This document shows, piece by piece, positions 1 through 11,999 of a stretch of 64,000 nucleotides of DNA. The position numbers and the translations under genes are program-made. The number at the start of each line of letters is the position of its first letter. Within the stretch, counting starts at the first letter, position 1. The DNA is from Parasitella parasitica. Taxonomy: Eukaryota > Mucoromycota > Mucoromycetes > Mucorales > Mucoraceae. The notes beneath the pieces were generated by a model. The model was given only the letters and a program-made list of their open reading frames with translations. It was not told the origin of the DNA and did no database searches. The DNA lies in NCBI GenBank assembly GCA_025201805.1, contig MU619243.1, positions 207,436 to 271,435 on the forward strand, given 5' to 3'.

Positions 1-570
1 TCTTTTATAAACTGCTTAAAAGATATTAAAAATAACCTTAGACAATAAAAAATATTCAGTAGAAAATCTACTATAGTGAATATATACAAGAATAATCAAT
101 TAACAGTATAAAGACACCAGTATTCAATGCATTAGGTACACTTTCATGTCAAATAACATAAGAGTTTATCCAATGATATCACTTTATTTTGTCAAAATCT
201 GAATTTCAATTATTTTAAATGGGAGACCTCCAAGCTGGTTTCCCAGGCGAGTTTCCCAGCATACTTTTTTTAGATAACTCTTATATATTTGAGCCTTCCT
301 TTTGATTTCAATTTATAATATTAGTGCATCCCTTTCTTTCCTTTCTTTCTTTCTTTTTCTTTCTCTTTTTAGTTTTCTTAAATTTTTTTCTTGGACACAT
401 CTAGATCAAATCGAGGAAAAAAAAAAAAATATACAATAGATTTCAATAAAGCATTTGGAATTTTATTTTCGAATCAGACATCTTAGAATCGAACAGAGAT
501 AACAACAACAACAACAACAACAAAAGGAACCCTTTCCAATCTTTTTTCATCAACAGCAAACTATACAACT
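1..570. promoter_or_regulatory. 5' flank of the aspartic-protease-like gene
   Basis: No gene is visible here. A pyrimidine tract of CTTT-type repeats lies at about 331-370, a poly-A run at about 417-429 and a (CAA)n tract at about 501-522, just before the ATG at 571. Pyrimidine-rich stretches followed by CAA-rich leaders are common in fungal promoters and 5' leaders, so this is probably the promoter and leader of the next gene. No specific factor site is claimed. Confidence 0.4.
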
Positions 571-2305
571 ATGCGTGCCGCTTTTCTTTGTTTAGCAGCA
601 GTCGTTCAACTTGCTCTTAATGCTGCAGCAGAGCCCATCACCATTCCTCTTTACAAACGAACAGACGAAGGTGGAATTTATAAGGCTGCTGGTAAAGCAC
701 TTGATAACGGCGTTGTAAGTAGTAGCTTCACAAAAGGGAACTATAAAATTATTTAGATTACAGAAACATCTTTAATTACTACTGTACTACTTGACAGTAA
801 AAAAAAAAAAAAAAAAAAATGTTTTCATAATGATATAGTTTCCCTGCTTACTCTTTAATGATTCGCTCACTAACGCCTTACTTGTTTCTAGCTTGCTGGT
901 AAAGTTAAAATCGGCAATCCTCCTCAAGAATTTACATTTGCTTTTGATACCAGTAAGTATAGTTGACTTCCCCTTTTTCTTTGGTTGTACCTAATTTCAT
1001 TATTTTTAAATTAGCGATCGGTTATTCTTGGGTTCGTGGCTATAGAGTAAGTCTCAATTCATGTAAATAAAATGCTCAAGAATGATCAGAATACTAACAT
1101 GACCTTATTTCGTAGTGTAAAACTGAGAACTGTCTTGGTCGCTGTACTTACTACGCCCGTAAATCATCAGATGCCGTGTCTACAGGCAAAAAGTTCTCTG
1201 TTGAATACGGCAATTCTTGTGTTGATACTCACGTTTATATGGATACTTTTGAATTTGCTGGTCTCAAAGTCAAGGACATGCCATTTGGTGGTGCTTACCG
1301 TATGTCTGGTTTCGGCGAAGGCTTTGATGGCTATCTTGGTCTCGGCCGTAGTGTTGATTTCAACAATACAAAGATCGGCTCAACTGCTTCAGGTAATTTT
1401 GCTATTACATTTTTCATGATTCACCCTGTACTAACAGATTTGTAGGTTTATCTAAGCGTGATGTCGCTCTTCCAGACTCTGCTTTTGTTCCCAATGCTTA
1501 CCAATCTGGATCCGGTCTTGCTAGCGCCCAGTTCGGTATGTATACTACCACTTCCTCCGGTCCTGGCTTTGATCAAACTGGTAGCACTGCTGCTAACGCT
1601 GTAACCAACAGTACCGCTGCCAGCTCTGCACCTTCCTCTGTTGGATCTACTACCTCTACCACTACTACTCCCAACACTTCGGGTCCTGTTACTGGCGGTG
1701 GTTACGGTGTCGTTAAGCGTTCAAACACTCAGGAAGAAAATGAAGAGCCTGCTGGTTACTTGGTGCTCGGCGGCGTTGACAAGTCTATCATTCAAAGCGA
1801 TGTTGAATACATTCGTCTTGCTGACGATCCTGGAGCCAAGGCCAAGAACTGGGATGTCTGTATCCGTCACGCCAGTTTCGGTGGATTAAGGTTGAAGCAA
1901 GAAGCAAATGCTCTTGCCTCTATCAGTACTTCTACTAGTTTGATTATTATGCCTCCTGACCAAGCTGATCAATTCCATGAGGAATTCGGCCTTGAATACA
2001 AGACAAGCACCAAGAGCTATCAAATCAAGTGCTCTGAAGTCAAGAACTTGCCTATGCTTAAGATGACTCTTGAAGACCACATTGTTGAATTACCTGCCAA
2101 ATACTGGACTGGTGTTATTGATGCTGATCGTGATTGCTGTGAGACCAAGATTAGCCGTGGTAATTCTGACCGCGATTGGATTCTTGGCACTTCTTTGACA
2201 AATGCTTTCTATACCACCTTTGATCCCGATACTGAAGCTGTTGGTTTGGCCATTAAGAAGGGTCATTCTGAAGATGGCCTCAGAGTTTACAAGAAGTCCC
2301 ATTAG
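571..2305 (+). CDS. Pepsin-like aspartic protease homologue, probably catalytically dead
   Basis: Five exons (571-714, 892-952, 1015-1046, 1116-1392, 1446-2305) give 457 residues, starting with a signal peptide of about 20 residues. The fold follows the secreted fungal A1 (pepsin) family: KIGNPPQEF, the first catalytic loop, a flap-like region with VEYG, DGYLGLG, a late GYLVLGG and a C-terminal strand WILGTSLTNAFYTTFD. The first catalytic Asp (D67) remains, but the loop reads DTT rather than DTG. At the second loop the expected DTGTS is STSTS (residues 332-336), so the second Asp is a Ser. Active A1 enzymes need both Asp residues. A Ser/Thr-rich insert and a dibasic KR lie near residues 203-260. 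The protein is likely secreted or cell-wall associated, with a binding rather than proteolytic role. The reading frame is intact, so it does not look like a decayed copy. Confidence 0.85.
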
Positions 2306-3528
2306 ATTTATTCACTTTTCCAGCTTTCTTTATCATAATATATAACTGTGCAAATAATAATATTTATAATATTCCTTGAAAAAAAATCAGTTCCCTATTT
2401 TTTTTTAAACATCATTGCCACTTTTATTTATGAATTTTTGCTATTGCTACTATTATATATCTCCATTTTTTTATGTATTCAATCTTTTATATCTATAATG
2501 AAGCAACACAAAAAAAAAACCCTCCTTTTCTTGTTTATTGCAGTGTATTAAAATATCAAATGACATCACTAAGCTATCTAAACATTAATATTAAAAAATG
2601 TTAAGCTGTCATCATGAAACTGCTTGTAACCAACTATGCTGTGTTTTGTTTCTACAACTGGTAATTTAGCAATGCTTTCAGGCACCACACCATCACAGAA
2701 ATTGTTTAATCTCAGACAAGTCTTTCAGTCTTCCGTGTCCAGTTGTGGGGATATTTATGATAATTGCAATTTAATTTGGATCTATCATAGCAGATACCCA
2801 ACCGGTAAAATTCTGCCAGAAAAAACTAGATCGAGATAGTTTCCTGATATAGGTACACCAGGGCCTGTTTGTCGACTCGGTATCACTGCTTCTTACTCAA
2901 TTTTCCAAGGTTTTGCAATAAATCCTAAGCACAATCCAACTACAGTTTTATCATATTGTTGGATCATCGTAAATATGTATATATTCAATGGAAATTAAGC
3001 GTTTTTTATGCCTAAAAATTACTCAAAAGGATAATTAGAGCCCATATCTTTTTAATACGAGGGAGCATTTCAACAGAAATACATTGGATATATACAGAAT
3101 ACTCTAATTTATCTGCAGATATAGCACTGTTTACACGATATTTTATTTTGCCTGATTGCATATAGATACATGCATGGCAAATTTGCAGCTAAATAAAAAA
3201 TTAGTCCAAAATCAAATGTTACATAGGATGATAACAAATGTCACTGCAATAGAATTGGGGAGTTTTTTTTTTCTATTTAGACAAGAAGCGAACCTTATGT
3301 CTATATTTCTACTGAATATATATGTGCACTTCAAAAGTATTTACTAACAGTAAACATGCGATATAATAATGACAACGACGCAAATGTTGATTTGATCCCT
3401 TTTGCATTTCAACATGAACAACCCTGTCCCATTAAATCCCAGCACAGGTAATGAAAGGCTTTAAAAAATTTCGCATCTACGAAGATGCACCTAAAGCTTT
3501 ACTTTCAACCCATTTATAGAACAACGAT
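2306..3528. other. Intergenic, no gene recognised
   Basis: This is AT-rich DNA between the protease-like gene and prefoldin. Only short open frames occur, the longest being 67 codons at 2636-2839, without recognisable domains or splice-linked continuation. The last 150 bases are probably the prefoldin promoter. Confidence 0.5.
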
Positions 3529-4380
3529 ATGAGTGAGCAAAAGTTAGCATCAAACCCTCGTGGTATTCCAAGCTCTCCATTTGTGGTAAGATATATATAT
3601 ATATACAAAATAGAAAATGCATCGAGATGAGTAAACTAAAATTATGATCAGGAACGCGTTGAAGACTACGTGTCTGAAGCAGAGCCTGTTGAAGTAGTAT
3701 TAAAGAAGTTCCAAGAAGCCATCAGGTAAATCAAATAGAAAAACTGAATAAAAGGCACAAAGCATTGATAGGATAATATTAGCAAGTACAAGTTCATGGA
3801 AGTCAACCTATTGCAACGTAGAAAGGTTTTGGAGGAAAAGATCCCCGAGATTGAAAAGACTATTGCTATGGTCGACTTGTTGACAGAGAAGAAGGAAAGC
3901 CAGGAACCTTTATATACAGATTTTGAGTTGAACGATACATTGTATGCAAAGGCAAAGATTGAGGCTACTGGTTCTGTATATCTTTGGTTGGGTGTGAGTT
4001 TTCTTTAGAGGATTGCAAACTTTAGTGGTAACATTGATTTGCTAGGCCAATGTGATGCTCGAGTACACCTGTGAAGAAGCAAAGGATTTGTTAACTTCCA
4101 AGCTTAATACAGCCAAGAACTCGTTAAAGAATACATTGGAAGACCTCGAGTTCTTGAGAAGCCAAATCACAACTATGGAAGTCAGTATCCTTTTTTTTAG
4201 CCGACTGATATTGCTTTTATTACAAAATATTTCTAGATTACATATATTATTACCCTTAACTTGATCCTCTTTTCTTTTTCTTTTTTAACAGATACTGCTC
4301 GCGTATACAATTGGGATGTAAAGCAAAGACGACTCTTGAGAGAACAACAAGCTTCCTCTGCTGTTGAGGCTTCGGCTTAG
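3529..4380 (+). CDS. PAC10: Prefoldin subunit 3 (VBP1/Pac10)
   Basis: Five exons (3529-3585, 3652-3725, 3783-3993, 4046-4184, 4292-4380) encode 189 residues, the usual length for an alpha-type prefoldin subunit. Helix 1 is the coiled coil around LLQRRKVLEEKIPEIEKT. The central beta-hairpin region contains KIEATGSVYLWLGANVMLEY. The second helix ends in ITTMEVNTARVYNWDVKQRR, the family's conserved C-terminal block. Prefoldin is a cytosolic hexamer that hands unfolded actin and tubulin to the CCT chaperonin. The fourth intron's donor lies after GTCA (4184) rather than at the nearer GT, because only that choice restores the conserved VN-ARVYNWD block. Confidence 0.93.
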
Positions 4381-4512
4381 AAACCAGAAATGCGGGAAAC
4401 TATAAACACAACCCAGAAGATTCAAATGGACCAGAAAAAAACAGACGCACAGAAGACATTCATTCCTAAAGCAAATAAAAATTTACCTTTTTCTTTCTAC
4501 TACTATATCATA

Positions 4513-5018
4513 ATGAGCTCTCAACAAATAGGGACAGCTGTAGCCTTGATAGGTGCTCTATTTCTTGCTCATTCTGCTTATTCTACTTATGAACGTAATG
4601 CAACAGCAAAAAGTTTTTCGTTGGCCTGTTTTGTAATTAACTTTGTTATTGATTCACTAGACCTTGCATATATTAAAGCTGTAGACAAGGACGATACACC
4701 AATCCCTGTCGATGTAATTATACTGCTCAGATTATAGTTTGCATGTACTGATTTTGATATAAAAGATCATAACAGAATGCTTGGTGTCCGCTTTTGTAGC
4801 CCTTGTGGGTGTGGTATTCTCTGCAGACGCGTTCAAGCCTATTGCTATGGAAACCGAGGTTGCCAAAATGTACGATTGTTTGGTTTATCCAGTAATTGCG
4901 ATGAATTGACATTTTTATTAGGACTATTGACAAGATTGACACTAGACCTTCATTTGTAACATTTAACCATCGTAAAGTAGTCTCTGCTCAATCACAACAA
5001 GGCAGAAAGATTCAATAA
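4513..5018 (+). CDS. EMC5: ER membrane protein complex subunit 5 (EMC5/MMGT1)
   Basis: Exons 4513-4713, 4766-4869 and 4922-5018 are clear. The family marks are a first membrane helix ending in LFLAHSAYSTYE, a PIPVDI motif, a second helix (CLVSAFVALVGVVFSADAF) and the conserved C-terminal block RPSFVTFNHR. EMC inserts tail-anchored and some multi-spanning proteins into the ER membrane; EMC5 is one of its core membrane subunits. A further 48-nt in-frame intron, 4613-4660 (GTTTTT...CACTAG with TTAAC inside), is likely. Retaining it adds a third hydrophobic stretch foreign to this two-helix family. Spliced, the protein has 117 residues; unspliced, 133. It lies 132 bp after prefoldin on the same strand and converges with the Furry gene. 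Confidence 0.87.
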
Positions 5019-5130
5019 TGTAAAACACACCACACAACTGTAGAATGAACAACAACAATAATAATAAAATCATATTCCCTCAGAGATGCTCGTTGCCAAA
5101 CGCAAATACAAGAAAACCAAGCGCATTTTA

Positions 5131-8100
5131 TTATCCATTAACATCGTTAGGTGTCGTTGGACCAGACGATCCACTTAGATCACCATTAGGCACACCCATA
5201 AATAGGTTGCTAGAGCTTGAGGGAGAGATTGGCTCACCATCTTCATTGAAAAAGTCGTCCAAATCCTTCAAAGCATTCATCAGATCATCGCCATAAGCAG
5301 CAGCTGGTGCTGGTGATGCATTCGTGATAGGGATGCCATCTATCAGGGGCACATTTATCTCTTCTCGGCGTTCATTGCCCATAGTTGCAGTCGCTGTTCT
5401 TGTTGTTGTTCTAGTTGTTGTTCCTGATTCACCAGTCATCATGGAAAAGTCTTCGACAGAGAATTGGATGTTATGCTCAATAGGTGCTTCATTTGTAATA
5501 GAAGAGCATTCGAATACAACGGCATGGATATTGTGCCGTGTTATTTTTGCGGCAGCAGCAAAGTTGTTGAAGCCCCAGATCAACTCGGAATCGACGGTCG
5601 GATTGCTGTTGTCTGTCGATGTGAACGCATGAATGCCAGAATTGAGCACAGACAAAGCACGATCAGCGTATTCTGTAGGCACAAGCTGCAATAACGGTTC
5701 CAACACAGCGATATCGATAGACGCCTCGGCCGACGTCCTCATCATCTGACCTGTGACATACGGCACCAAGTTCTCAATCAAAAGCAGTGTTTTGTCTCGA
5801 TAATACGGGTTCTTGTTCTTGACCATCAGCATCGAAAACATAAAGGCTTGCTGGCAATACTGAGTGAAAAAGACTTCACGCATGCTACCCAAGATCTGCT
5901 TCAAGAAGTCTTCTTGGAATTTAGCTTTTTGGATAGGATATGTGGTCAAAATGCGTTGAATGCTAGTTAATCCGTAATCTTCAAACAGCTTGACCAATTT
6001 ATTACACCACGCCACGGCTTCAGGGTCGATCGTCTCTTCATCAAACCCGTGCAGTAGTCGAGGTATGCTTCCCAGTAACAGATACATGAGCCTAGTTTCT
6101 GTGGGGTCGATCAGCGGAAGATTATCCTGCATTGAGATATACTCCAAGATGTTGAATGTTTCCTTTTCAGCAGATGAGAACTGCAGCCCTTTCAATAGGA
6201 GCGGCTGCAGTCCGTCAAATTCACTTGACCAGTTTTTGGGGAAGCTTTCAGCCAGCTTTGGGTTGAATTCATTCTTTTGAAGAACTACATCGAGCAGCAG
6301 TAGTGCCTCGCAGTGCTCTGATTCGTAAGGACTGTACAGACATGCAACGGCAGCCCAGAATAGCTGTGGGAATTGCTCCATCTGCGTCTTGTCCATCGCT
6401 TTAGCCACCTCTGTTAATGTCAGTATAATTTCGAGCGCAAAGCCGCGAATCTCGTCTGATTTGTCGGCAATGGTATTGGAAAGACGCGCGAGCATGTCTG
6501 CCAGCATGTGCTGATTGAAGGCGGGCATCAGACCACGAAAACATTGAAAGGAGCGGCAGGCGATATGTCTAACCGAGCAGCATGTAGCCCATTTAAGAGC
6601 TGTCTCGCCCCATTTTTGACGCAATTCCCTGTCCTCGTACGAAAAGACGCCCACAACTTGCTGCAAAAGCAATTTGATCTCATCCGCACTAGCGATCCGT
6701 CGATTGACAGGGGTGATGTTCTCGTATGCCCATAGGCGTTTGCCTTCTTTTCCGACCAGCCATTGAATGATTTCGGATGCCTTTTGTGAGGCCTCAGAAT
6801 CAATGGATTGTCTTACCACAATGGAATGAATCAGGTTGATCAGGAAACAGCGAGATTGGTCGCATACGATGCTTGTGAGATGGTCCAGCTGCACAAATAT
6901 ACTGTGGAGCAGCAATGGCAAATGAGGTGCTAAATCAGCTCCTGCTTCAATAGCTAAATCGACCAAGAACACCATAGCTAGTTGGCCTCTCGAGAATACA
7001 GGGCGTTTCGGATAGCTGGGGAGTACCTTTTCCGCGTCTGCAACAAACAGCATAGGGAACGCATGAGCATGGCGGTTACTGGCCTCCTTTAGCTGCGGGA
7101 CCATCGACCGAGGAGTAATTTCAGCAATCACTTCTTCCGTAACGCTGGCAAAGGCATGCGTACGACCAAGACAGACAAAAACACGCTTAGCATGGATCAA
7201 GAACCAAGGGTTGCGAGTTTCCTGGCCCATATCAAGCAGGTACATAATGATAGCTCGGACGTTGCGACCGTAATCAACCAACTGACTCCACAGAGCGGCT
7301 GTTTCTTTGACGTAGATATCGCCAAACTTGACAGTGATGTAGTACAAGTTGGACAGCACCATGTAGGCAGACGCACTGAGTTCGGTGTCATGCGGTCCTA
7401 CGCTTAGATCTACCTTGCGGTGCCAGGGCAATATGTAGGTCAAGACTTCACGCTGCGAGTTGGGGCTGATGTGCTCAAATCGCTGTGTAATTTCAGAGAG
7501 CATAGAGTACGTTTGTTCAGGATGATCGAGGGCCAAACGCGCTGATAATAGCGTCTGTGTATGTTTGTAAATGGCCGGCAAACTACTTGTGATACCAATT
7601 TCGTACTCTTTGGCGCAAGAGTCGGCGAATACTCGTTCTTCAATGACACGCAAAAGATTGATGGCAGTTTTTCTGATTGCCTTTTTAGCATCGCCAGATT
7701 TGAACAGTGCTAAGCTCATGACTTGGTGAATATGGCAAGGGTAGTCTTCTACTCGGGTGACAATTTCAGCCAAGGCTTGAAAGTAGCCTTGTGTAAACTC
7801 GAGTTTGGGATTACCGGCATAGCATTGTTCAATAATATCATCCAACAAGATGGTTTGATCCTGGTTGTAAATCATGACAGACTCAAGGGAGCGACTGTAT
7901 ATCGAGCGTTAGGCTAATCATCTAGAAGAGTATGAACTCTACACTTACCAGGCAATGGCGTGATATTTGGGATCACGGCTCTCAAAAATGGCGTCAATCC
8001 AACGAAGCACATTTAATGTGTCAAACTGTATAATAGCTTGTCTAGCCTTCTTTTGGCCGAGATAAGCATAGAGAGGGCCACGCTACACAGGCACAGCAAA

Positions 8101-11100
8101 AAAAAAAAAAAAAAAAACAAAACAAAACAAAAAATATTAAGGTATTTGGGGCAGCAAGTTTTTGCGCATTCAACTTACCAGCAGAGTGGACATGGCACTT
8201 AATGAAGCTGATTCCAAAGCCTTTCTCTCTTCCTCCATCAACTGAGTCATACTTGACCTCTCCTTGGCATCTTTGCATTGCTCCAACATGTCGCGGGCCA
8301 TGGTCGCTTCACGCTGCTGTGATGTGTTTGCTGCAGTGCCGTAGCCGCACCACTCCTCAAACATTTTGTACAGGCTCAATCTTGTCTCAAATGACATAAG
8401 CAACGTCGAGTCTTCCAGCTGCATTATACTTTCGTACAGTTTCTCAACTAGCCCACACAGATAGATCCGCAAACGCTGATACTCCCATTCGATCTGCACC
8501 TCCGTGTCGCCCAAGAAGGATTTGGTTTCCTTGATGTAACTCATAATGACGTTCATCAGCTCCTTGTCCTTGACAGATTCGCTGTCAGCCAAACAGCTTG
8601 CAGTCAGCTCCAACACATGCATGACGGAAATACGCAGGCGATCGTTCTTTTTGCTTCGTTTGTTCTGGTAGGGCTTCTGGTTGTTGCGCTGTTTGCCGTC
8701 GTCCAAGATCAGCTTGATGTAGCCTTCCAGCTCAGACATTAGCGATTTGTAGACATTCCGATTGATGTTGCCTAGACCCTCGATAGCGCTTTCACGGATA
8801 GATCGATGTTCGCAGGTCAGATAAGGAGATACTAGACGAAACAAGTCTCGAGGGCTCGATATCCGTTCGATGTTTGTTGATCCTTTGCGGCCAACATGGG
8901 ACCAGATGGGCATGGATATGGCAGGGCTGTCTACACGCACTGCTGTAGCGCATGCAAAGACGAGGTAGATTCGCCATTGCTCAATTGTCTCGGGGCTTGC
9001 CGTCTTGTTGTGGTTTGTGCTGCTTTTAGCCATACTAAGGGTACCTGTTGCGCCCGCTTTTATTGTCTCTAGCCATGCCAAGATAGAAGGCTGAATCTGT
9101 AGCAAGCGTGCACAAATACCTTGACGGCATTCGGCTGTAACTTTTGGAAACCTTTCAAAACACAATTTGAAAACATGAGGCAAACAAATGTTCCAAATAG
9201 TAACATCTGCGGCGTGGTCACTCTCTGCGATCTGTAGTAAAACGTGGTCGAGGCCACGGCGTTGGTGCTGCAGCACACGGTTACGGATGTCTGTTGTGAG
9301 CCTATTGCCTCTCAAAGTGCTGGAGTCCTTATCAAACTGAATCGTTTCCTGGCCAACTGTTTCCAGGAGTTGATTCAGGTTGTCTGGCTCTTGATGTCCC
9401 CTTTCTTCAGCAGGCGTTGAGTTGAGTTTGTCTGAGAGCCTGGCTGCCATCTTGATGATTTGCACTGCAAATTTGCGGATGGAGGCCGATTGGTTGCAGA
9501 GAAACAAGAGACCATTTGCTTCTGTTTCTCTCAATAATTCGGAATACTTGGTTTTGTCTAATGATGTAGCATCTAATTGGCCTATCCATATAGATAGCAG
9601 GTCAACGTATAGCCCGATAACACCGCCGTTCGCTTGACTTGAGCTACTCCCCCCAGAGGCGGTCATAATCAGTGGGCCGCTGGCTAGTGATTGAATCACG
9701 TCTGAAAATTTGTCTTCAATCTTGCATATGAATTGAGAGAATCCTGCAACGACTGTTTGGCTGTCGATTTGAGCCGCAATTCGCAACAATGCTGCAGACG
9801 CAGATTTGATTATTTCGGGATCTGTGTGTACGGTATACCTTGACATCATATCGACCAAGCTACGTAATTGGATCCCTGCAGGCATGATACGGGGCATGCC
9901 ATCAATAATGGTCTTGATGACATCAAAATAAGCCTGTTTATCTTTGGTATAGGATACACTGAAAACAGAGTATTGATGGTGAATTTGAGGCCCTTCTGAC
10001 GAGCCTACTGTGTTGGCGAATATAGGCACAGAATAGTTGGCAGTGATGGCGCTATTGTTGGCACTAGTCGTCATCTGGGCCGCTCGCATAATAATGTTCT
10101 TTTCATCCAGCACAAGTAAACGGCCGAACGTTTGATCTAGGCTGGAGAGCGTTTTTGATATGATTTCCTCGACCTTTTCAGTAACTTCGGGTTTGAGAGC
10201 TCGAATAGGGCCTGAAAATGCATCTACTGTGCAGGTGATTGGGACGCCACATGCAGCCATGTCAACGGCGGCAGGGAAAGGAGGCTTCTGGACATTATTT
10301 TCAAGATCTGCGAGCGTCAGCCGAAATGCTGCAAGCGCGACAATCATACGCTCAGGATTGATGAGATCCCAATTATGAGAGTTGCTGGTTGAGGAAGCTT
10401 CGGTATTTAACAGGTAAAACAGTATTTTCTTAGTGCCTGAATCGACATCTCTCATTAAAGAAAAGTAGACTATCAAGATGAGGTGGTCGAGGGGCGTATC
10501 TGCTGGATTCACTGCTCGTCGATAAGGCGGGAAGATGGTTTTGATGATTACGTCCATCTTTTTAAATGTAATCGCAGTGCTCTCTGTACAGCGGAATAAG
10601 TACGTCCATGTCAGTCTGGAAACACAGCCCAAGGTCACCAAACGGGTATATTTGTCCTTGTTGAACCTCTGATAGCAGCTTTCCAAGACAGCTGACCAAT
10701 TCGCTGCAAAAAACTCTTTTCTGCTGACACACAGTAGTGTTGTCACCAGCGGATAGCCGGCCAAGATGTGCCTAGGCTTCAGCGTCATTTTCATTGCGCG
10801 AGGATACATTAAATCGACCGCCTTGGCCCATGATGGAAAGTTGACCTCGGCAACAGCGACTTCTGCGATCGGCAGTAATAGCTGAATGAAGAGTTTGGCA
10901 TAGGCATGCTTGACTTTGGCGCCATGTGCGTTTTTGAAGAAACTGGCGCAGCTCGAGAGGAAATCAGCGGTTTCCTCCAAGGCGTCCACCGGATAGATTT
11001 TAATTTTGAGGTATCGCATACCTTTGATCAGCATCTCCATGTGTCCCTGTCTTTCCTTCATGATGGTTTGACTATTGTACTTTTCTAATTCGGCGATAAA

Positions 11101-11999
11101 TCGATCGCTGACCGAGGCAAACCGAATGTTGGATAGTTCGCCAATGAGCTCTGCAAACAAGTCCATGCTTGCTGTGCGGTTTTTTGATCGTTTGATGGCA
11201 TCTCTACAATAAAAGCACCTCAGATTGGGATTTCCAATGTCCTGTGTTTTTGTGTGTGTGTGTGTGTGTGCCAACTTACGGATCAGCCTTTTTCAACTGG
11301 TTGAATACAATTTCTTCTAGGTTTTCACCAAGATCATCAGGTAGAGATCCTGGTGTCAGTCGCTTGATAATTTCGATCAAGGCTCTACAAAGGATGAATA
11401 CAGAGGCGAGCTGCATGTCCAGCGGATTGAGTCAAGTATCGTGCAATCATTATATCCACTTACTGATTGCCTCTCTTTTAGGACAGATTGGATCTCACGA
11501 CTGCGAGACAGAGGAGCGGAATCACTGACTCGTTTGATCAACATGGGGTCCAAAGGTTCAACCTTTACCTTTCTCCATCTCATCACGGCATCAATCACTC
11601 CACTTTGCTGTGTCGCTGCTAGTAAAGACAGCGAATATATCAGCTTGTCAAAGCTTTCGTCGCTACCCTGCCCTAATATTCTCTTTAGATCAACGTCTGT
11701 ATCCTACATCTCAAGGTTACTACTTTTGTGCGTGTGTGCTTTTGCACTACCAAAAGATACGTTACGATGCCCATGTTTAGTATTATCGCCATTTTTGCGT
11801 CAGCCATATGCTCAAACTGGCTGAATATAACTTTGAGAGCATAGTCAGAACTTGATATAAATGTTATGTGATTACTATCGTCGTTGTCGTCGCTGTTGTT
11901 GTGGACGCTGCTCTGACTTGGGGTATCGTAACCTAGATTGGGATTGGAGCCTGGTTTTTTCCTACTGCTATTCGAGGATAAAGGTATATTGCGGTCCAT
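5131..11999 (-). CDS. Furry/Mor2/Tao3 cell-morphogenesis scaffold
   Basis: Six exons on the minus strand (11999-11766, 11703-11464, 11410-11280, 11203-8179, 8082-7949, 7894-5131) give about 2175 residues, very close to yeast Mor2/Tao3 (about 2200-2400). These proteins are giant HEAT-like helical-repeat scaffolds of the RAM/MOR network. They hold the NDR kinase (Orb6/Cbk1) and control polarised growth and cell separation. Features seen are a low-complexity N-terminus; DYALKVIFSQFEHMADAK; GSDESFDKLI; IDAVMRWRK; the long helical body; the block GPLYAYLGQKKARQA next to LNVLRWIDAIFES; and a Thr/Arg-rich C-terminal tail. Frame and phase match at every junction. A 5' splice in the Mor2-typical N-terminal region supports the ATG at 11999. 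At nearly 7 kb it is the largest gene here. Confidence 0.92.

Noticed and set aside
8170-11274. Two separate large genes at 5.1-7.9 kb and 8.2-11.3 kb
   Set aside because: Both halves match consecutive parts of Furry/Mor2, and a 134-nt exon (8082-7949) with matching phases links them, so they are one gene.
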